Part shown: positions 54,625 to 63,923 of the stretch, piece after piece | How the letters are laid out: each line of letters begins with the position of its first letter | Numbering within the stretch: the stretch's first letter is position 1 | From: Bacteroidales bacterium | Lineage (GTDB): Bacteria; Bacteroidota; Bacteroidia; Bacteroidales; Paludibacteraceae | DNA length: 64,000 nt | Assembly: GCA_015061115.1 (NCBI GenBank) | Contig: SUXE01000002.1 | Coordinates: forward strand, 225,944-289,943 | Direction of reading: 5' to 3' | Program-made: the position numbers and the translations under genes | Notes under the pieces: model-generated | The model's database searches: none | The model's input: only the letters and a program-made list of their open reading frames with translations | Told to the model about the DNA's origin: nothing

Positions 54625-56211
54625 ATGAGAAAACATTTACTATCAGCATTCGGATTGATTGCGTCATGCACAATGTACGCGACGCAATATATGCACATCA
54701 ATTTGCCTGATGGAAAGGAATATGATGTGAAGGTAGAGAAAACTGATCGTGTGAGCCATGTAAAAGAAGGAGACGAAGTTTTCATCAAAGTCACACGTAC
54801 AGATGGTTATTCCACTCTTTATCCTTTGAATGGAGCAGAAGTGACATTCGACGAGGAGATCGCACGCATGGACGGTGATGTTGCCAACTGGAACATCAAA
54901 ACGGCAATAGATAACGGCTGCATACTCGACACATCAGTAGTTCACGAATTGAGAGAAAAAGGTGCCGACAAATGGGAAATCAATGAAGCCTTATACATAG
55001 CCCTAAGGGAATATAACAACTGTGTATATAAAAACAAAGACAAACTAAATCTAACGTTCGAAGGAAGTGAAGTTGACGCGATCCGTTCTGCCAACAAAAT
55101 TGCGACAGATCTATTCTGGGAAATCTCCAAAGACGAAGAGCACAAAGACAAGAATCTGATCTTCTCTCCAACAAGTCTACAGTTCGCTCTTGCAATGTTG
55201 GTGAACGGAGCAGACGACGACAGTGCTTACGCAGAGATAACAAAAATGTTAGGCCAGCAAGACATGCCGCTCGAATTCATGAACAACATGTATGAAAAGC
55301 GTATGAATAATTTGATAACTGAGAATCCAATGGAAGTTAAAATCGGAGTGGCAAACGCTGCATTCCTACAGAATGGCATACATTTTGGCAAAAACTATTT
55401 GCAGAACATTGAAGAATACTATAAAGCGGCAGCAAACAACGTTGATTTTGCTCTTGACACAACATATATATTAATGGACAAATGGGCAGAAGAAACAACA
55501 AACGGAATGATTCCGTCAATGCAAATCCCTAAAAATCCTGCTCTATGGATAGTATTGGCGAATGCATTGAGTTTCCAGGCAGAATGGGCAAATAAATTTA
55601 ATCCATCGTCTACTGGACTAGACACATTCACCACAGCGACAGGAGAGAAAAAAATGGTTGAGATGATGAGAAATTACTACGAAGGATGCTATGCGGAAGG
55701 AGACAACTATCAGTTAGTCACGCTTAACTTCTACGCAGGATACGTCATGAATGTTATCCTTCCAAACGAAGGAGTTTCTCCAGAAGAGGCACTCGCAGAA
55801 ATTGATCTTGACAGCCTCCACTACAAGTATGGGCGTTCTGAAACGGAAATGGCACCAGACACAATCTACTGTCCGTCACTTTGCCTGCCAAAATTCAATT
55901 TAGACGACAAAATAGAATTGAACGAGAGTCTGAAAAAAATCGGATTGGAAAAAACTTTCACTAAAAATTTCAACAACATTGCGAAAGGAGCAAGTGTCAC
56001 TAAAATCAAACAGTTGACACATCTGGAAATTGATGAAGACGGTGCAAAAGGAGCTGCGATAACAACCATTTCTATGGAAGGAGCAGCAATACATGAATAT
56101 AAGTCTGTAAAAGTTGATGTCAATCGTCCGTTTGTCGTGACAATCAACAACCCACACAAACACGAAGTATTGTTCATTGGATTGATCAACGACCCATCGT
56201 TAGAAAAATAA
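54625..56211 (+). CDS. Serpin-family protease inhibitor 2
   Basis: 528 residues, paralogue of serpin 1 with the same layout: signal peptide (MYA/TQY; IASC is lipobox-like), pre-domain, serpin domain ~155-528 (NLIFSPTSLQFALAMLVNGA, NAAFLQNGIHF, IVLANALSFQAEWANKF, VNRPFVVTINNPHKHEVLFI). The hinge EDGAKGAAITT starts at residue 471; P1 is predicted as Ala487 with Ala at P1'. The reactive loop differs from serpin 1 in both sequence and length (MEGAAIHEYKS against LSGSAYMDE), so the two probably target different proteases. The 4-bp gap after the T9SS gene indicates one operon. Terminator follows. Confidence 0.92.
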   Translation: MRKHLLSAFGLIASCTMYATQYMHINLPDGKEYDVKVEKTDRVSHVKEGDEVFIKVTRTDGYSTLYPLNGAEVTFDEEIARMDGDVANWNIKTAIDNGCILDTSVVHELREKGADKWEINEALYIALREYNNCVYKNKDKLNLTFEGSEVDAIRSANKIATDLFWEISKDEEHKDKNLIFSPTSLQFALAMLVNGADDDSAYAEITKMLGQQDMPLEFMNNMYEKRMNNLITENPMEVKIGVANAAFLQNGIHFGKNYLQNIEEYYKAAANNVDFALDTTYILMDKWAEETTNGMIPSMQIPKNPALWIVLANALSFQAEWANKFNPSSTGLDTFTTATGEKKMVEMMRNYYEGCYAEGDNYQLVTLNFYAGYVMNVILPNEGVSPEEALAEIDLDSLHYKYGRSETEMAPDTIYCPSLCLPKFNLDDKIELNESLKKIGLEKTFTKNFNNIAKGASVTKIKQLTHLEIDEDGAKGAAITTISMEGAAIHEYKSVKVDVNRPFVVTINNPHKHEVLFIGLINDPSLEK

Positions 56212-56233
56212 CAGAATAATTTTCTCCGACAAG

Positions 56234-56268
56234 AAAATCCCGGCTACAAAATGCAGTCGGGATTTTTT
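56234..56268 (+). terminator. Terminator of the serpin operon
   Basis: Stem AAAATCCCG / CGGGATTTT followed by TT. Confidence 0.8.
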
Positions 56269-56338
56269 ATATTATGATAGCATCTTATATCTCTTGCATC
56301 AACAAAACAAGGATAAAAAATTATAATACTTTCAAATT

Positions 56339-56370
56339 ATTGTTGTTATTCAAATTTATTTCTATTTTTG
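56339..56370 (+). promoter_or_regulatory. Promoter of the GH5 cellulase
   Basis: ATTG (one mismatch) at 56339, 20 bases, TATTTTTG at 56363-56370. A ~145-nt leader precedes the gene and holds no clear riboswitch. Confidence 0.55.
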
Positions 56371-56519
56371 CATCGTTAGTCCTACGTCTTAAATAATTAT
56401 TAGACGGCAAACACTGGGTTATCATATGTATGGCCAGAACAACTTGACATTCAGATGTTGTCCTTTCTGAATTTGCAAAGGTCATATTCATTTATTTTTA
56501 GGGAAATAAAAACTAAAAT

Positions 56520-59261
56520 ATGCATAATACCATGAACAAAAATTACGCAAAAGTTGGATGGCTCACGGCCGCTCTACTTTTATCTGCGTCGGCACATGGC
56601 CAAATCAAAGTTGAAGCGGAAGACTTCACAGAGGCCAAAAGTCTGAATTCCGAAATTGTCACTGAAAATAGTGGCAAAACAATCGGATATTTTGACGAAG
56701 AAGGAGAAAAACTCACTTATGAAGTAGACATTCCATCAGAAGGATTGTATCAGATCTCATTCCATTACCTTACTGGAAAAGACGGAAATGTAAAGATACA
56801 GGATGCCGATGGCAACTATTACATTTTCGACACACAAGCAAACAATGCAGAAAAGTGGTGGGAAGTGCCAATGAACAACTGGCCAGACTTTCCTAAAGAT
56901 GAGAGTGCATTGTTCCCATTGAAAGCTGGAAAGCAGAATTTCTACGTCATCTGTACTGGCAAATCTGTCAACATCGACTATTTCCAGTTTTTCAAGACAT
57001 CATCAACTGATGCCAACGTCACTAAAATCACAACGTCTCCAAGCAAATTGAATCTTATGCCAAGCGAGACTGTGGATATCATAGCAAGAGGATACAATAA
57101 CGCAGGCGAATTGGTTGCAGCCAATACAGAATGGTCGTCAAACGCAAAAGATGGCCGCTACAAGGCTTCTAGCAGTGAAGGTTCAGATGTGATAACAATC
57201 ACTATGGGAGAGATTGTCAAGGAGTTGAAAGTAAAGATTGCCAGACCTTCAAAAAGACAAGATTTCGTTGTGACTAAGAACGGAAAGCTTAACACTAAAA
57301 ACGGTGCAGTGCGCAACGAGGCAGGAGAGAAAGTATGTCTAATGGGACCAAGCTGGTTCTGGAGCTGTTCTGCGCCACAGTGGTGGAAGGCTGAGACAGT
57401 CGACTACTTGGTAGAGAACTGGAACATACAGCTTATCCGTCTTCCTGTTTCAATCGCTCCAGGTGACAACACTTGGGAAAATCCTAGTGCGACATGGAAC
57501 AAGGACAACTATCTGCACAGTCCTGACTACACAAAAGCATTGGTAGATGAAATGGTACGTGCAGCAATTGAGAATGACATCTATGTAATCATAGACTTCC
57601 ACGAGCATAACGCACAGCACTGGACAGACCTTGCTATAGAGTTCTTCCAATATTTTGCCACTAAATGGGGTAATTATCCTAATGTGATGTATGAGATTTT
57701 CAACGAGCCTACTTGTAGCGACCAAGATGTTGTAGCATACGCAAAGGAAGTGATTCCTGCTATCAGAAAGATTGATGAGGACAATGTAATCATCGTAGGT
57801 TCAGCCATGTGGTCTCGTCATCCAGACGAAGTAACTGAAGCTGGCTCTGGTCAGACTAACATCGCTTACACTTGGCATGGATACATCGAACATGGACATG
57901 AGGGCGATTGGAATGGAAAGACTCACTGGAACAACGGTCTTCCTATTGTAGTTACAGAATGGGGTATGGAACCTGGAAATACAGGAGGCTTGATTGACAA
58001 ATATAAGCAAGCCGGCGTGATGTCTGCATTCTGGTCGATGAGTAACAAGGGCGGAAAAGACGCTAGTTGGTCAGTACTAAAAGAAGACTGTTTCAAAACT
58101 ACAGGTTGGTCTGAATCAGAGATGACTCAAGACGGTATCTACATGCTTAACCAATGTAAAGGTTGGATCAACTATAAACCAGTCATAACGACTCCAGTAC
58201 AGAAGGATTTGTCGATGAGCATCTGCAGCGCTAAGAAATTCTTCTTGCCAACAGACGAGACAACACTTACTGGTGATGCCGCAGGCGGAAGTGAAAACTA
58301 CAAATTCGTTTGGAAGCAGGTGTCTGGACCTAATGACGCTACTATCGCTAATGTAAATTCAGCCACAACAAAAGTCAGCGGTTTGACAAACGGAGAATAT
58401 GTCTTCCGTTTGACAGTAAGCGACGACGAGGATGAGGTTTCAGAGACTGTAAAAGTCACTGTATTGCCAGAAGGATATGTTGATCCAGGTTTGATCGACG
58501 ATATGGAGGACAACGATGTAATCACTAAATGGGGCGGACGTTGGAAGAGCAAAGATGACTCTGACAAGAATGCCAACCCTCACACTCAAATTACTGCCTC
58601 AGACGATCTTGTCAAAGACGGTGTTGTAAAGGTAGACTACACAATGGGAGCTCAGTGGAACGGTGAAGGCTGGATGGGCGATCCTTATTGCAGCGTCGAC
58701 ATGTACTTGAGAAAGAGCGAAGAAGGCGAAGACCTTTCAAGCTGCGAGAAAATCACATACAGATTCAAGGGTCCTGCTCACGAATTCCGCGTATGTATGA
58801 CTGCTGTAGAGGATGACGACTACCACACAAAGAAGGTGTCAGCTTCATCAGATTGGACTGAAGTTTCTGTATCATGGAGCAGTTTGAAACAAGCTTCAGA
58901 CTGGGGTAAGGATATTGATTTCGACGAGAAAAGCATTGACAAGTTGAGTTGGCAGATCAAAGAAAGTGTTGGCAAGACTGGCACTTTGATGATCGACGAC
59001 GTGACTTGCGTAGGAGGTCATTCATTTGCTGAGAACATTGCTGACGAGGCTTCATTCGTTATCGCTCCAAACCCAGCAAAGAACGGTGTTGCCTACATCT
59101 ACGTCGCAGAAAGATGCGATGTCACAGTATCAGACATGACAGGCAGAATCGTAGCTCAGTTTGTTGCAGTTCCTGAACTTGACAACAAGATCAGCATCAA
59201 GAATGCAGGAATCTACGTTGTTAAGGCTGGCAACAGCATCAAGAAATTGATCGTGAAATAA
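56520..59261 (+). CDS. T9SS-secreted multi-modular GH5 endoglucanase
   Basis: 913 residues. Signal peptide ~1-27 (ASAHGQ). CBM6/35-like module ~28-158 (KVEAEDFTEAKSL, NIDYFQFF). Ig-like spacer ~165-240. GH5 (GH5_2-like) ~248-555 with acid/base Glu396 (YEIFNEPTC) and nucleophile Glu480 (VVTEWGMEPG), plus FHEHNAQHW and the conserved GPSWFWSCSAPQWW opening. PKD-like domain ~560-650. CBM11-like jellyroll ~655-830 (IDDMEDNDVITKWGGRW, GTLMIDDVTCVG). T9SS sorting domain ~840-913 (IAPNPAKNGVAYIY, KNAGIYVVKAG). It should hydrolyse cellulose or beta-glucan at the surface. Its own promoter and terminator flank it. Confidence 0.92.
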   Translation: MHNTMNKNYAKVGWLTAALLLSASAHGQIKVEAEDFTEAKSLNSEIVTENSGKTIGYFDEEGEKLTYEVDIPSEGLYQISFHYLTGKDGNVKIQDADGNYYIFDTQANNAEKWWEVPMNNWPDFPKDESALFPLKAGKQNFYVICTGKSVNIDYFQFFKTSSTDANVTKITTSPSKLNLMPSETVDIIARGYNNAGELVAANTEWSSNAKDGRYKASSSEGSDVITITMGEIVKELKVKIARPSKRQDFVVTKNGKLNTKNGAVRNEAGEKVCLMGPSWFWSCSAPQWWKAETVDYLVENWNIQLIRLPVSIAPGDNTWENPSATWNKDNYLHSPDYTKALVDEMVRAAIENDIYVIIDFHEHNAQHWTDLAIEFFQYFATKWGNYPNVMYEIFNEPTCSDQDVVAYAKEVIPAIRKIDEDNVIIVGSAMWSRHPDEVTEAGSGQTNIAYTWHGYIEHGHEGDWNGKTHWNNGLPIVVTEWGMEPGNTGGLIDKYKQAGVMSAFWSMSNKGGKDASWSVLKEDCFKTTGWSESEMTQDGIYMLNQCKGWINYKPVITTPVQKDLSMSICSAKKFFLPTDETTLTGDAAGGSENYKFVWKQVSGPNDATIANVNSATTKVSGLTNGEYVFRLTVSDDEDEVSETVKVTVLPEGYVDPGLIDDMEDNDVITKWGGRWKSKDDSDKNANPHTQITASDDLVKDGVVKVDYTMGAQWNGEGWMGDPYCSVDMYLRKSEEGEDLSSCEKITYRFKGPAHEFRVCMTAVEDDDYHTKKVSASSDWTEVSVSWSSLKQASDWGKDIDFDEKSIDKLSWQIKESVGKTGTLMIDDVTCVGGHSFAENIADEASFVIAPNPAKNGVAYIYVAERCDVTVSDMTGRIVAQFVAVPELDNKISIKNAGIYVVKAGNSIKKLIVK

Positions 59262-59285
59262 ATATCACATCAAAATAACACAAGA

Positions 59286-59320
59286 AAAGGTCGGGCAAAA
59301 ACGCTCGGCCTTTTTTTATT
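59286..59320 (+). terminator. Terminator of the GH5 cellulase gene
   Basis: Stem AAGGTCGGGC / GCTCGGCCTT (one G-T pair) with seven T. Confidence 0.85.
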
Positions 59321-59385
59321 GAGATAAAGAGAGAGGTTCAGAACAATATTATTCAAATTCATCACGACAAAATAGTATTGTTTAT

Positions 59386-59393
59386 TATATTTG
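59386..59393 (+). promoter_or_regulatory. -7 box of the lipoprotein gene at 59435
   Basis: TATATTTG; no canonical TTTG at the expected distance. Confidence 0.45.
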
Positions 59394-59434
59394 TGAGTCA
59401 CTGTTATTATGAAACCTTTTAAAAACATCAGTTT

Positions 59435-61165
59435 ATGCGAAGACTCTTTTCACACATAATAGGTATAATCCTTGCTGTAATTGCAAATTCGTGCGTCGAT
59501 TCAAATACCAACAGACCAGAAGAAGCACCACATACATCGACTCCGATAAGTGGCAAAATATATGATGAGAATGGCAACGTCTTGAATGGAGCCACTGTTT
59601 TGAGTGGAAACAGTCAAGCCACGACCGATTCTTCAGGACATTTCGACATCAACGTCGACACGATAATAGGCAATCGTTACGTGTTGCGAATTAAGAAAGA
59701 TGGCTATTTCGACCGCATCTACTCAAAAATGGTCAGCGACACGATGGACTACCCTATCCAATTGATAAAGAAAGAACCGTCGAAATTTGTGACATTAAAA
59801 AAATTCAATGCAAATGAAGGAGTCATAATTGAGGTCAACGGTGCGACGGTGACAATTCCGGAATCTAGTCTAGCAAAAAACGACGGTTCCGACTATAACG
59901 GGACAGTCGACATTTCCGTCGTCTACTTATCTCCGACAGAATCTCCAGCCATAGAGCCACTTATGCCTGGTACCGACCTTATGGCTATAGCAAATGACGG
60001 AGATACAGTTCCGCTAATCTCTTATGGAATGGTGAATGTGGAGATGAGCGACGAGGATGGAAATCCACTGCAGTTGAAAGACGGTTGTGAAGCATACTTG
60101 AAATATCCCGCCCCCAAAGGATTCACCAGCCACGACACTATCCCACTCTGGTATTTCAACGAAGAGTCCGGATTATGGGTAGAAGAAGGATACACAACCA
60201 GACAAGGAGACGAATATGTAGGTTCAGTCAGACATTTCACTTGGTGGAATTGTGATATAAAATTGGAAAATGGAGCCAGATTACGTTGTCGTCTTATAAA
60301 TTATCCATACAACCGTGTCTATATCTATGCGGCACCAGACTCCATTCGAGTGTGGGCAACCAACGAAACATTCTGTACAAACATATTTCCTAATAGACCA
60401 TTCGAAATTTGTGGTAAATCCATGCCTGCATTAAAACCGAAGCAAACGCTTGATACCGTAATTGTTTTTCACAAGATAATATTCCAAGACACAAACGGCA
60501 AGGCAATACCTTCAGTAAAATTTAAGATAAACGACATTTTGTTTTGTGCAAATTCCAAAGGTTCAATTGTATTACCTATTGAAAAAGAGAAACAGACTGT
60601 TATAAAATTCCAACGTTACGAACCTGTCACTGTCACAGCAGCAAACTTTAACTCTGATGAAAATTGCATCGTCATTTGCAAACCGATAAAGGGTAAGGAG
60701 TCAAAACAAACAGAAATAAAAACAATAACAAAGCAGTCTGATAATCCCAAAGACGACTGGAATGACAATAACGTTTACGATCTAGTAGACGAAAACAGGC
60801 CTAAAAGCATAGAAGCATATATTACTTTCTCATCTGACAGCAGCATATTTACCGGAGGAGAAATCACGAAAGAGAAGCTACTCTCTGCCAAAAGTATATC
60901 ATGTCGCTTCACATACGGCAATGAAAAAAGGAATCCAAGATACGACTCAATTGAATTTGTCTCACTAGGTTTTGACATGCTTTTTTTAGACCCAGAAACT
61001 GGCGGAACCATTAAATTACACTCTGATTCAGAAAAAATCACAGAACAGATGAAAGAGAGAATAGAAAAAAATAAAAAAATTTTCTATTTGACAAATATTT
61101 TGTTTGAATGGCCAGAAGACAGAATAAGACGCCAGCTGCCTCCAATCCAAGTGATTGTCAAATGA
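59435..61165 (+). CDS. Lipoprotein with carboxypeptidase-regulatory-like domain
   Basis: 576 residues. Lipobox VIANSC (Cys20). A CarboxypepD_reg-like beta-sandwich at ~38-115 (ISGKIYDENGNVLNGATVLS, TTDSSGHFDINV). A region similar to other Bacteroidetes surface lipoproteins follows (GATVTIPESSL, GYTTRQGDEYVGSVRHFTWW), then further beta domains and a charged C-terminal third. Probably surface- or periplasm-exposed. No enzymatic residues recognised; ligand unknown. Confidence 0.7.
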   Translation: MRRLFSHIIGIILAVIANSCVDSNTNRPEEAPHTSTPISGKIYDENGNVLNGATVLSGNSQATTDSSGHFDINVDTIIGNRYVLRIKKDGYFDRIYSKMVSDTMDYPIQLIKKEPSKFVTLKKFNANEGVIIEVNGATVTIPESSLAKNDGSDYNGTVDISVVYLSPTESPAIEPLMPGTDLMAIANDGDTVPLISYGMVNVEMSDEDGNPLQLKDGCEAYLKYPAPKGFTSHDTIPLWYFNEESGLWVEEGYTTRQGDEYVGSVRHFTWWNCDIKLENGARLRCRLINYPYNRVYIYAAPDSIRVWATNETFCTNIFPNRPFEICGKSMPALKPKQTLDTVIVFHKIIFQDTNGKAIPSVKFKINDILFCANSKGSIVLPIEKEKQTVIKFQRYEPVTVTAANFNSDENCIVICKPIKGKESKQTEIKTITKQSDNPKDDWNDNNVYDLVDENRPKSIEAYITFSSDSSIFTGGEITKEKLLSAKSISCRFTYGNEKRNPRYDSIEFVSLGFDMLFLDPETGGTIKLHSDSEKITEQMKERIEKNKKIFYLTNILFEWPEDRIRRQLPPIQVIVK

Positions 61166-61217
61166 CGACAACAATTAATTACAACATAAGTCATATTCTC
61201 CGACTTCGCATTAATCA

Positions 61218-61258
61218 GAAAAAAAGAGACGCTGCAATCGCAACGTCTCTACTTTTTC
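61218..61258. terminator. Bidirectional terminator
   Basis: Stem AGAGACG-TGC / GCA-CGTCTCT flanked by an A run on the left and a T run on the right. It serves the convergent genes on both sides. Confidence 0.8.
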
Positions 61259-61272
61259 AATCACATTAATTC

Positions 61273-61893
61273 TTATTTCCAGAAAGTCTCTTCTAGTTTC
61301 AGGCAAAACCAATGATAAACCGGAAGATGCAATTCCTGGATCATATAAGTCTCAGTTTGCGGTACACGCACACAAACATCAGCGATCGCAGAAAGTTTGC
61401 TTTCATTGGCACCCGTAAGTCCAATCACCTTCAAACCTTTTGCCTTGGCAACAGTAGCGGCATAAAGCACATTCTGGCTGTTTCCCGAAGTAGAGATGGC
61501 AAGCAACACGTCTCCTTCGCAGCCATACCCCTGAACTTGTTGAGCGAAACACATAAGCGGTTCACAATCGTTGAGATATGCGGTAGTAAGAGCCACATGG
61601 CCATCCAATGCGATTGCAGGCAAAGCTTCCTGAAGTTTGTCGACAAGATTCTTTCCCATTACAGGATCAAGAGCCATAATCGCGTCGCTCTCTTTTTTGC
61701 TTATCTTACGAGGGTTTCTGAACCCCTTCATCAATTCGCCTACAATATGTTCTGCATCAGCCGCGCTACCGCCATTTCCACAAATCAACAACTTATGACC
61801 TTTGGAATAGCACTCAACAAGTGTATCCAACATCGCCTGCAAATCAGCGGAGCACACCGAAAGTGCAGGATATCGATTTATCAAATTCAACAT
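61273..61893 (-). CDS. SIS-domain protein, GmhA-like phosphoheptose isomerase
   Basis: 206 residues. LLICGNGGSAADAEHIVGEL and VLLAISTSGNSQNVLYA are the sugar-phosphate-binding loops of the SIS fold, and the ending QELHLPVYHWFCLKLEE matches GmhA-type proteins. It would convert sedoheptulose 7-phosphate to the heptose phosphate used for LPS core or glycoprotein glycans. The family has look-alikes (DiaA), so the precise reaction is probable rather than certain. Single gene, convergent with the lipoprotein. Confidence 0.85.
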   Translation of the reverse strand: MLNLINRYPALSVCSADLQAMLDTLVECYSKGHKLLICGNGGSAADAEHIVGELMKGFRNPRKISKKESDAIMALDPVMGKNLVDKLQEALPAIALDGHVALTTAYLNDCEPLMCFAQQVQGYGCEGDVLLAISTSGNSQNVLYAATVAKAKGLKVIGLTGANESKLSAIADVCVRVPQTETYMIQELHLPVYHWFCLKLEETFWK

Positions 61894-62088
61894 AAGTTAC
61901 ATATTTTATACAAATGTACGTAAATTATTGTAGTCATACAAATTGTAGGATTACTTATACAACATCTATTTGCATTTATCCCTCACAATAGGGATTTTTG
62001 ACACCGTTGAAATCTTAAAAAAAATTAACAAATATGAATGTTTTGTTAAAATGAGAATCAAAAATCTATTTTCATACAGCATTTTTTA

Positions 62089-62096
62089 TAATTTTG
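62089..62096 (+). promoter_or_regulatory. -7 box of galE
   Basis: TAATTTTG 30 bp before ATG 62126. It shows that the long upstream open frame is not part of the gene. Confidence 0.55.
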
Positions 62097-62125
62097 CAAC
62101 AATTCTGTTAAAATATAGAAAAATA

Positions 62126-63142
62126 ATGAATATTCTTTTAACCGGAGGCGCCGGATACATCGGCAGCCATACTATTGTTGAGTTGGACAAGGCTGGCCAC
62201 TCAGTTGTTGTAGTTGACAATTTCGTGAATTCACAGCCTGAGTCTTTGAAAAGAGTTGCGAAAATTATTGGTAAGGAAGTTCCTTTTATCGAGGCTGATG
62301 TCCGCGACAAAGTTGCTATGGACAAAGTGTTCAATGAAAATAAGATCGACGCAGTTATCCACTTCGCAGGTTTGAAAGCTGTCGGAGAGAGTGTGGCAAA
62401 ACCATTGGAGTATTACGAAAACAATATGAATTCAACATTCGTATTGATCGACACTATGCGTCGCCACAATGTGAAGAACATCATTTTCTCAAGTTCTGCC
62501 ACTGTTTACGGAGACCCTGCTATCATCCCTATCACAGAGGAATGTCCTAAAGGTCACTGCACAAACCCATACGGTCAGACAAAGTCAATGTTGGAGGAGG
62601 TTTTGATGGATGTGCAGAAGGCAGACAACGAATGGAACGTAGTGTTGCTTAGATATTTCAACCCGATCGGAGCTCATAAGAGTGGGCTTATCGGTGAGAA
62701 TCCAAACGGAATTCCAAACAACTTGATGCCATATATCACTCAGACTGCCATCGGTATCCGCAAAGAGCTTGGCGTTTTCGGCAACGATTACGACACTCCT
62801 GATGGAACAGGTGTACGCGACTATATCCATGTCGTAGACCTTGCGTGCGGACACGTTGCAGCGCTAAAAGCAATCCAGAAGAAGTGTGGTTTGGCAATCT
62901 ACAACCTTGGTACAGGTCACGGATATTCAGTATTGGACGTAGTGAAGGCATTTGAGAAAGCAAACGGTTTGAAAGTGCCTTACTCAATCAAGCCACGTCG
63001 CCCAGGAGATATCGCCACTTGCTACTGCAACCCTGCAAAAGCAAAAGCAGAACTTGGTTGGGAAGCTCAGTATGGAATCGAAGACATGTGTAGAGACAGT
63101 TGGGGATTCCAGAAGCAAAACCCTAACGGTTACGAGAAATAA
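62126..63142 (+). CDS. galE: UDP-glucose 4-epimerase
   Basis: 338 residues from ATG 62126. NAD-binding ILLTGGAGYIGSHT, catalytic Ser124 (FSSSATVYG), Tyr149 and Lys153 (NPYGQTKSMLEE), and the C-terminal KPRRPGDIATCYCNPAKA. It interconverts UDP-glucose and UDP-galactose for glycan synthesis. Strong terminator follows. Confidence 0.96.
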   Translation: MNILLTGGAGYIGSHTIVELDKAGHSVVVVDNFVNSQPESLKRVAKIIGKEVPFIEADVRDKVAMDKVFNENKIDAVIHFAGLKAVGESVAKPLEYYENNMNSTFVLIDTMRRHNVKNIIFSSSATVYGDPAIIPITEECPKGHCTNPYGQTKSMLEEVLMDVQKADNEWNVVLLRYFNPIGAHKSGLIGENPNGIPNNLMPYITQTAIGIRKELGVFGNDYDTPDGTGVRDYIHVVDLACGHVAALKAIQKKCGLAIYNLGTGHGYSVLDVVKAFEKANGLKVPYSIKPRRPGDIATCYCNPAKAKAELGWEAQYGIEDMCRDSWGFQKQNPNGYEK

Positions 63143-63165
63143 AATAGTTGACGAAAATAAAATAG

Positions 63166-63202
63166 TAGAGACGTGGGGAAATCCCCACGTCTCTATTTTT
63201 TT
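63166..63202 (+). terminator. Terminator of galE
   Basis: Perfect 13-bp stem TAGAGACGTGGGG / CCCCACGTCTCTA with a T run. Confidence 0.92.
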
Positions 63203-63244
63203 CAATCATCCAGTGTTATATTTCTTTATTATAATCCATTGTTT

Positions 63245-63252
63245 TATATTTG
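63245..63252 (+). promoter_or_regulatory. -7 box of the terminal lipoprotein gene
   Basis: TATATTTG about 33 bp before the ATG. Confidence 0.45.
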
Positions 63253-63284
63253 TATACGTATAAACATATCAAACGCCTATATCT

Positions 63285-63905
63285 ATGATTATAACGCTCA
63301 ACATAAGACGGATCTATCTCTTTGGGTTCTTACTATCAATGTTTGCTTTGACATCTTGTTCACAAAAGGTTGCAGAAACTAATGATGTTGCAGATGACGC
63401 TACAATAGCAGATGCAGATAGCATAGCACATGTGGATACAGTACCGACAGAAGCAAATGTAGTGGATATTGCGGAAAGCGATTCTGTTGTTCTGGGAAAC
63501 GTAATAGTCGTTGCAGATTCCTTGATACATAAAAAAAGGTTGGAATTCAAAATCAGTACTCCTCCAGAAGGCTATGAATACTATAAAGAAAAGGACAGTA
63601 TTATATGTTCACTCAACAATTGGAGCTATTCACCCGACGCTGTGTATGTGGTGAACATTAGCGAGATACAAGTAGTAAAAGATTGTGATTGTGAAGATGA
63701 ATTTGCTGTTGCGTACAGAAATGGAATAAAGGTTATGGAGTCATACGAATATTTTTGGGAAGACGGCAATGGCAGTCATGACATAAAATATTATAATCCT
63801 GATGGTAGTGTAGCTGATTATGATGCACATATGATCGTATGTGACAAAAATTTTGACACTACCGAAATAAACAAATTCAAAGATTGTATCACTGGCCCAC
63901 AATAA
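63285..63905 (+). CDS. Hypothetical lipoprotein
   Basis: 206 residues. Signal with lipobox FALTSC (Cys25) followed by an acidic, Asp/Ala-rich linker (~30-80). The C-terminal half is mixed alpha/beta with two Cys (VKDCDCEDEFAV). No family recognised. An IS-like end begins 19 bp after the stop codon, so the downstream region has been invaded. Confidence 0.6.
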   Translation: MIITLNIRRIYLFGFLLSMFALTSCSQKVAETNDVADDATIADADSIAHVDTVPTEANVVDIAESDSVVLGNVIVVADSLIHKKRLEFKISTPPEGYEYYKEKDSIICSLNNWSYSPDAVYVVNISEIQVVKDCDCEDEFAVAYRNGIKVMESYEYFWEDGNGSHDIKYYNPDGSVADYDAHMIVCDKNFDTTEINKFKDCITGPQ

Positions 63906-63923
63906 ACAAAAAAGACGAGACTG

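Noticed and set aside
61970..62125. N-terminal extension of galE
   Set aside because: The open frame upstream of ATG 62126 crosses the TAATTTTG promoter box, and all GalE proteins begin at MNILLTGG-type sequence.
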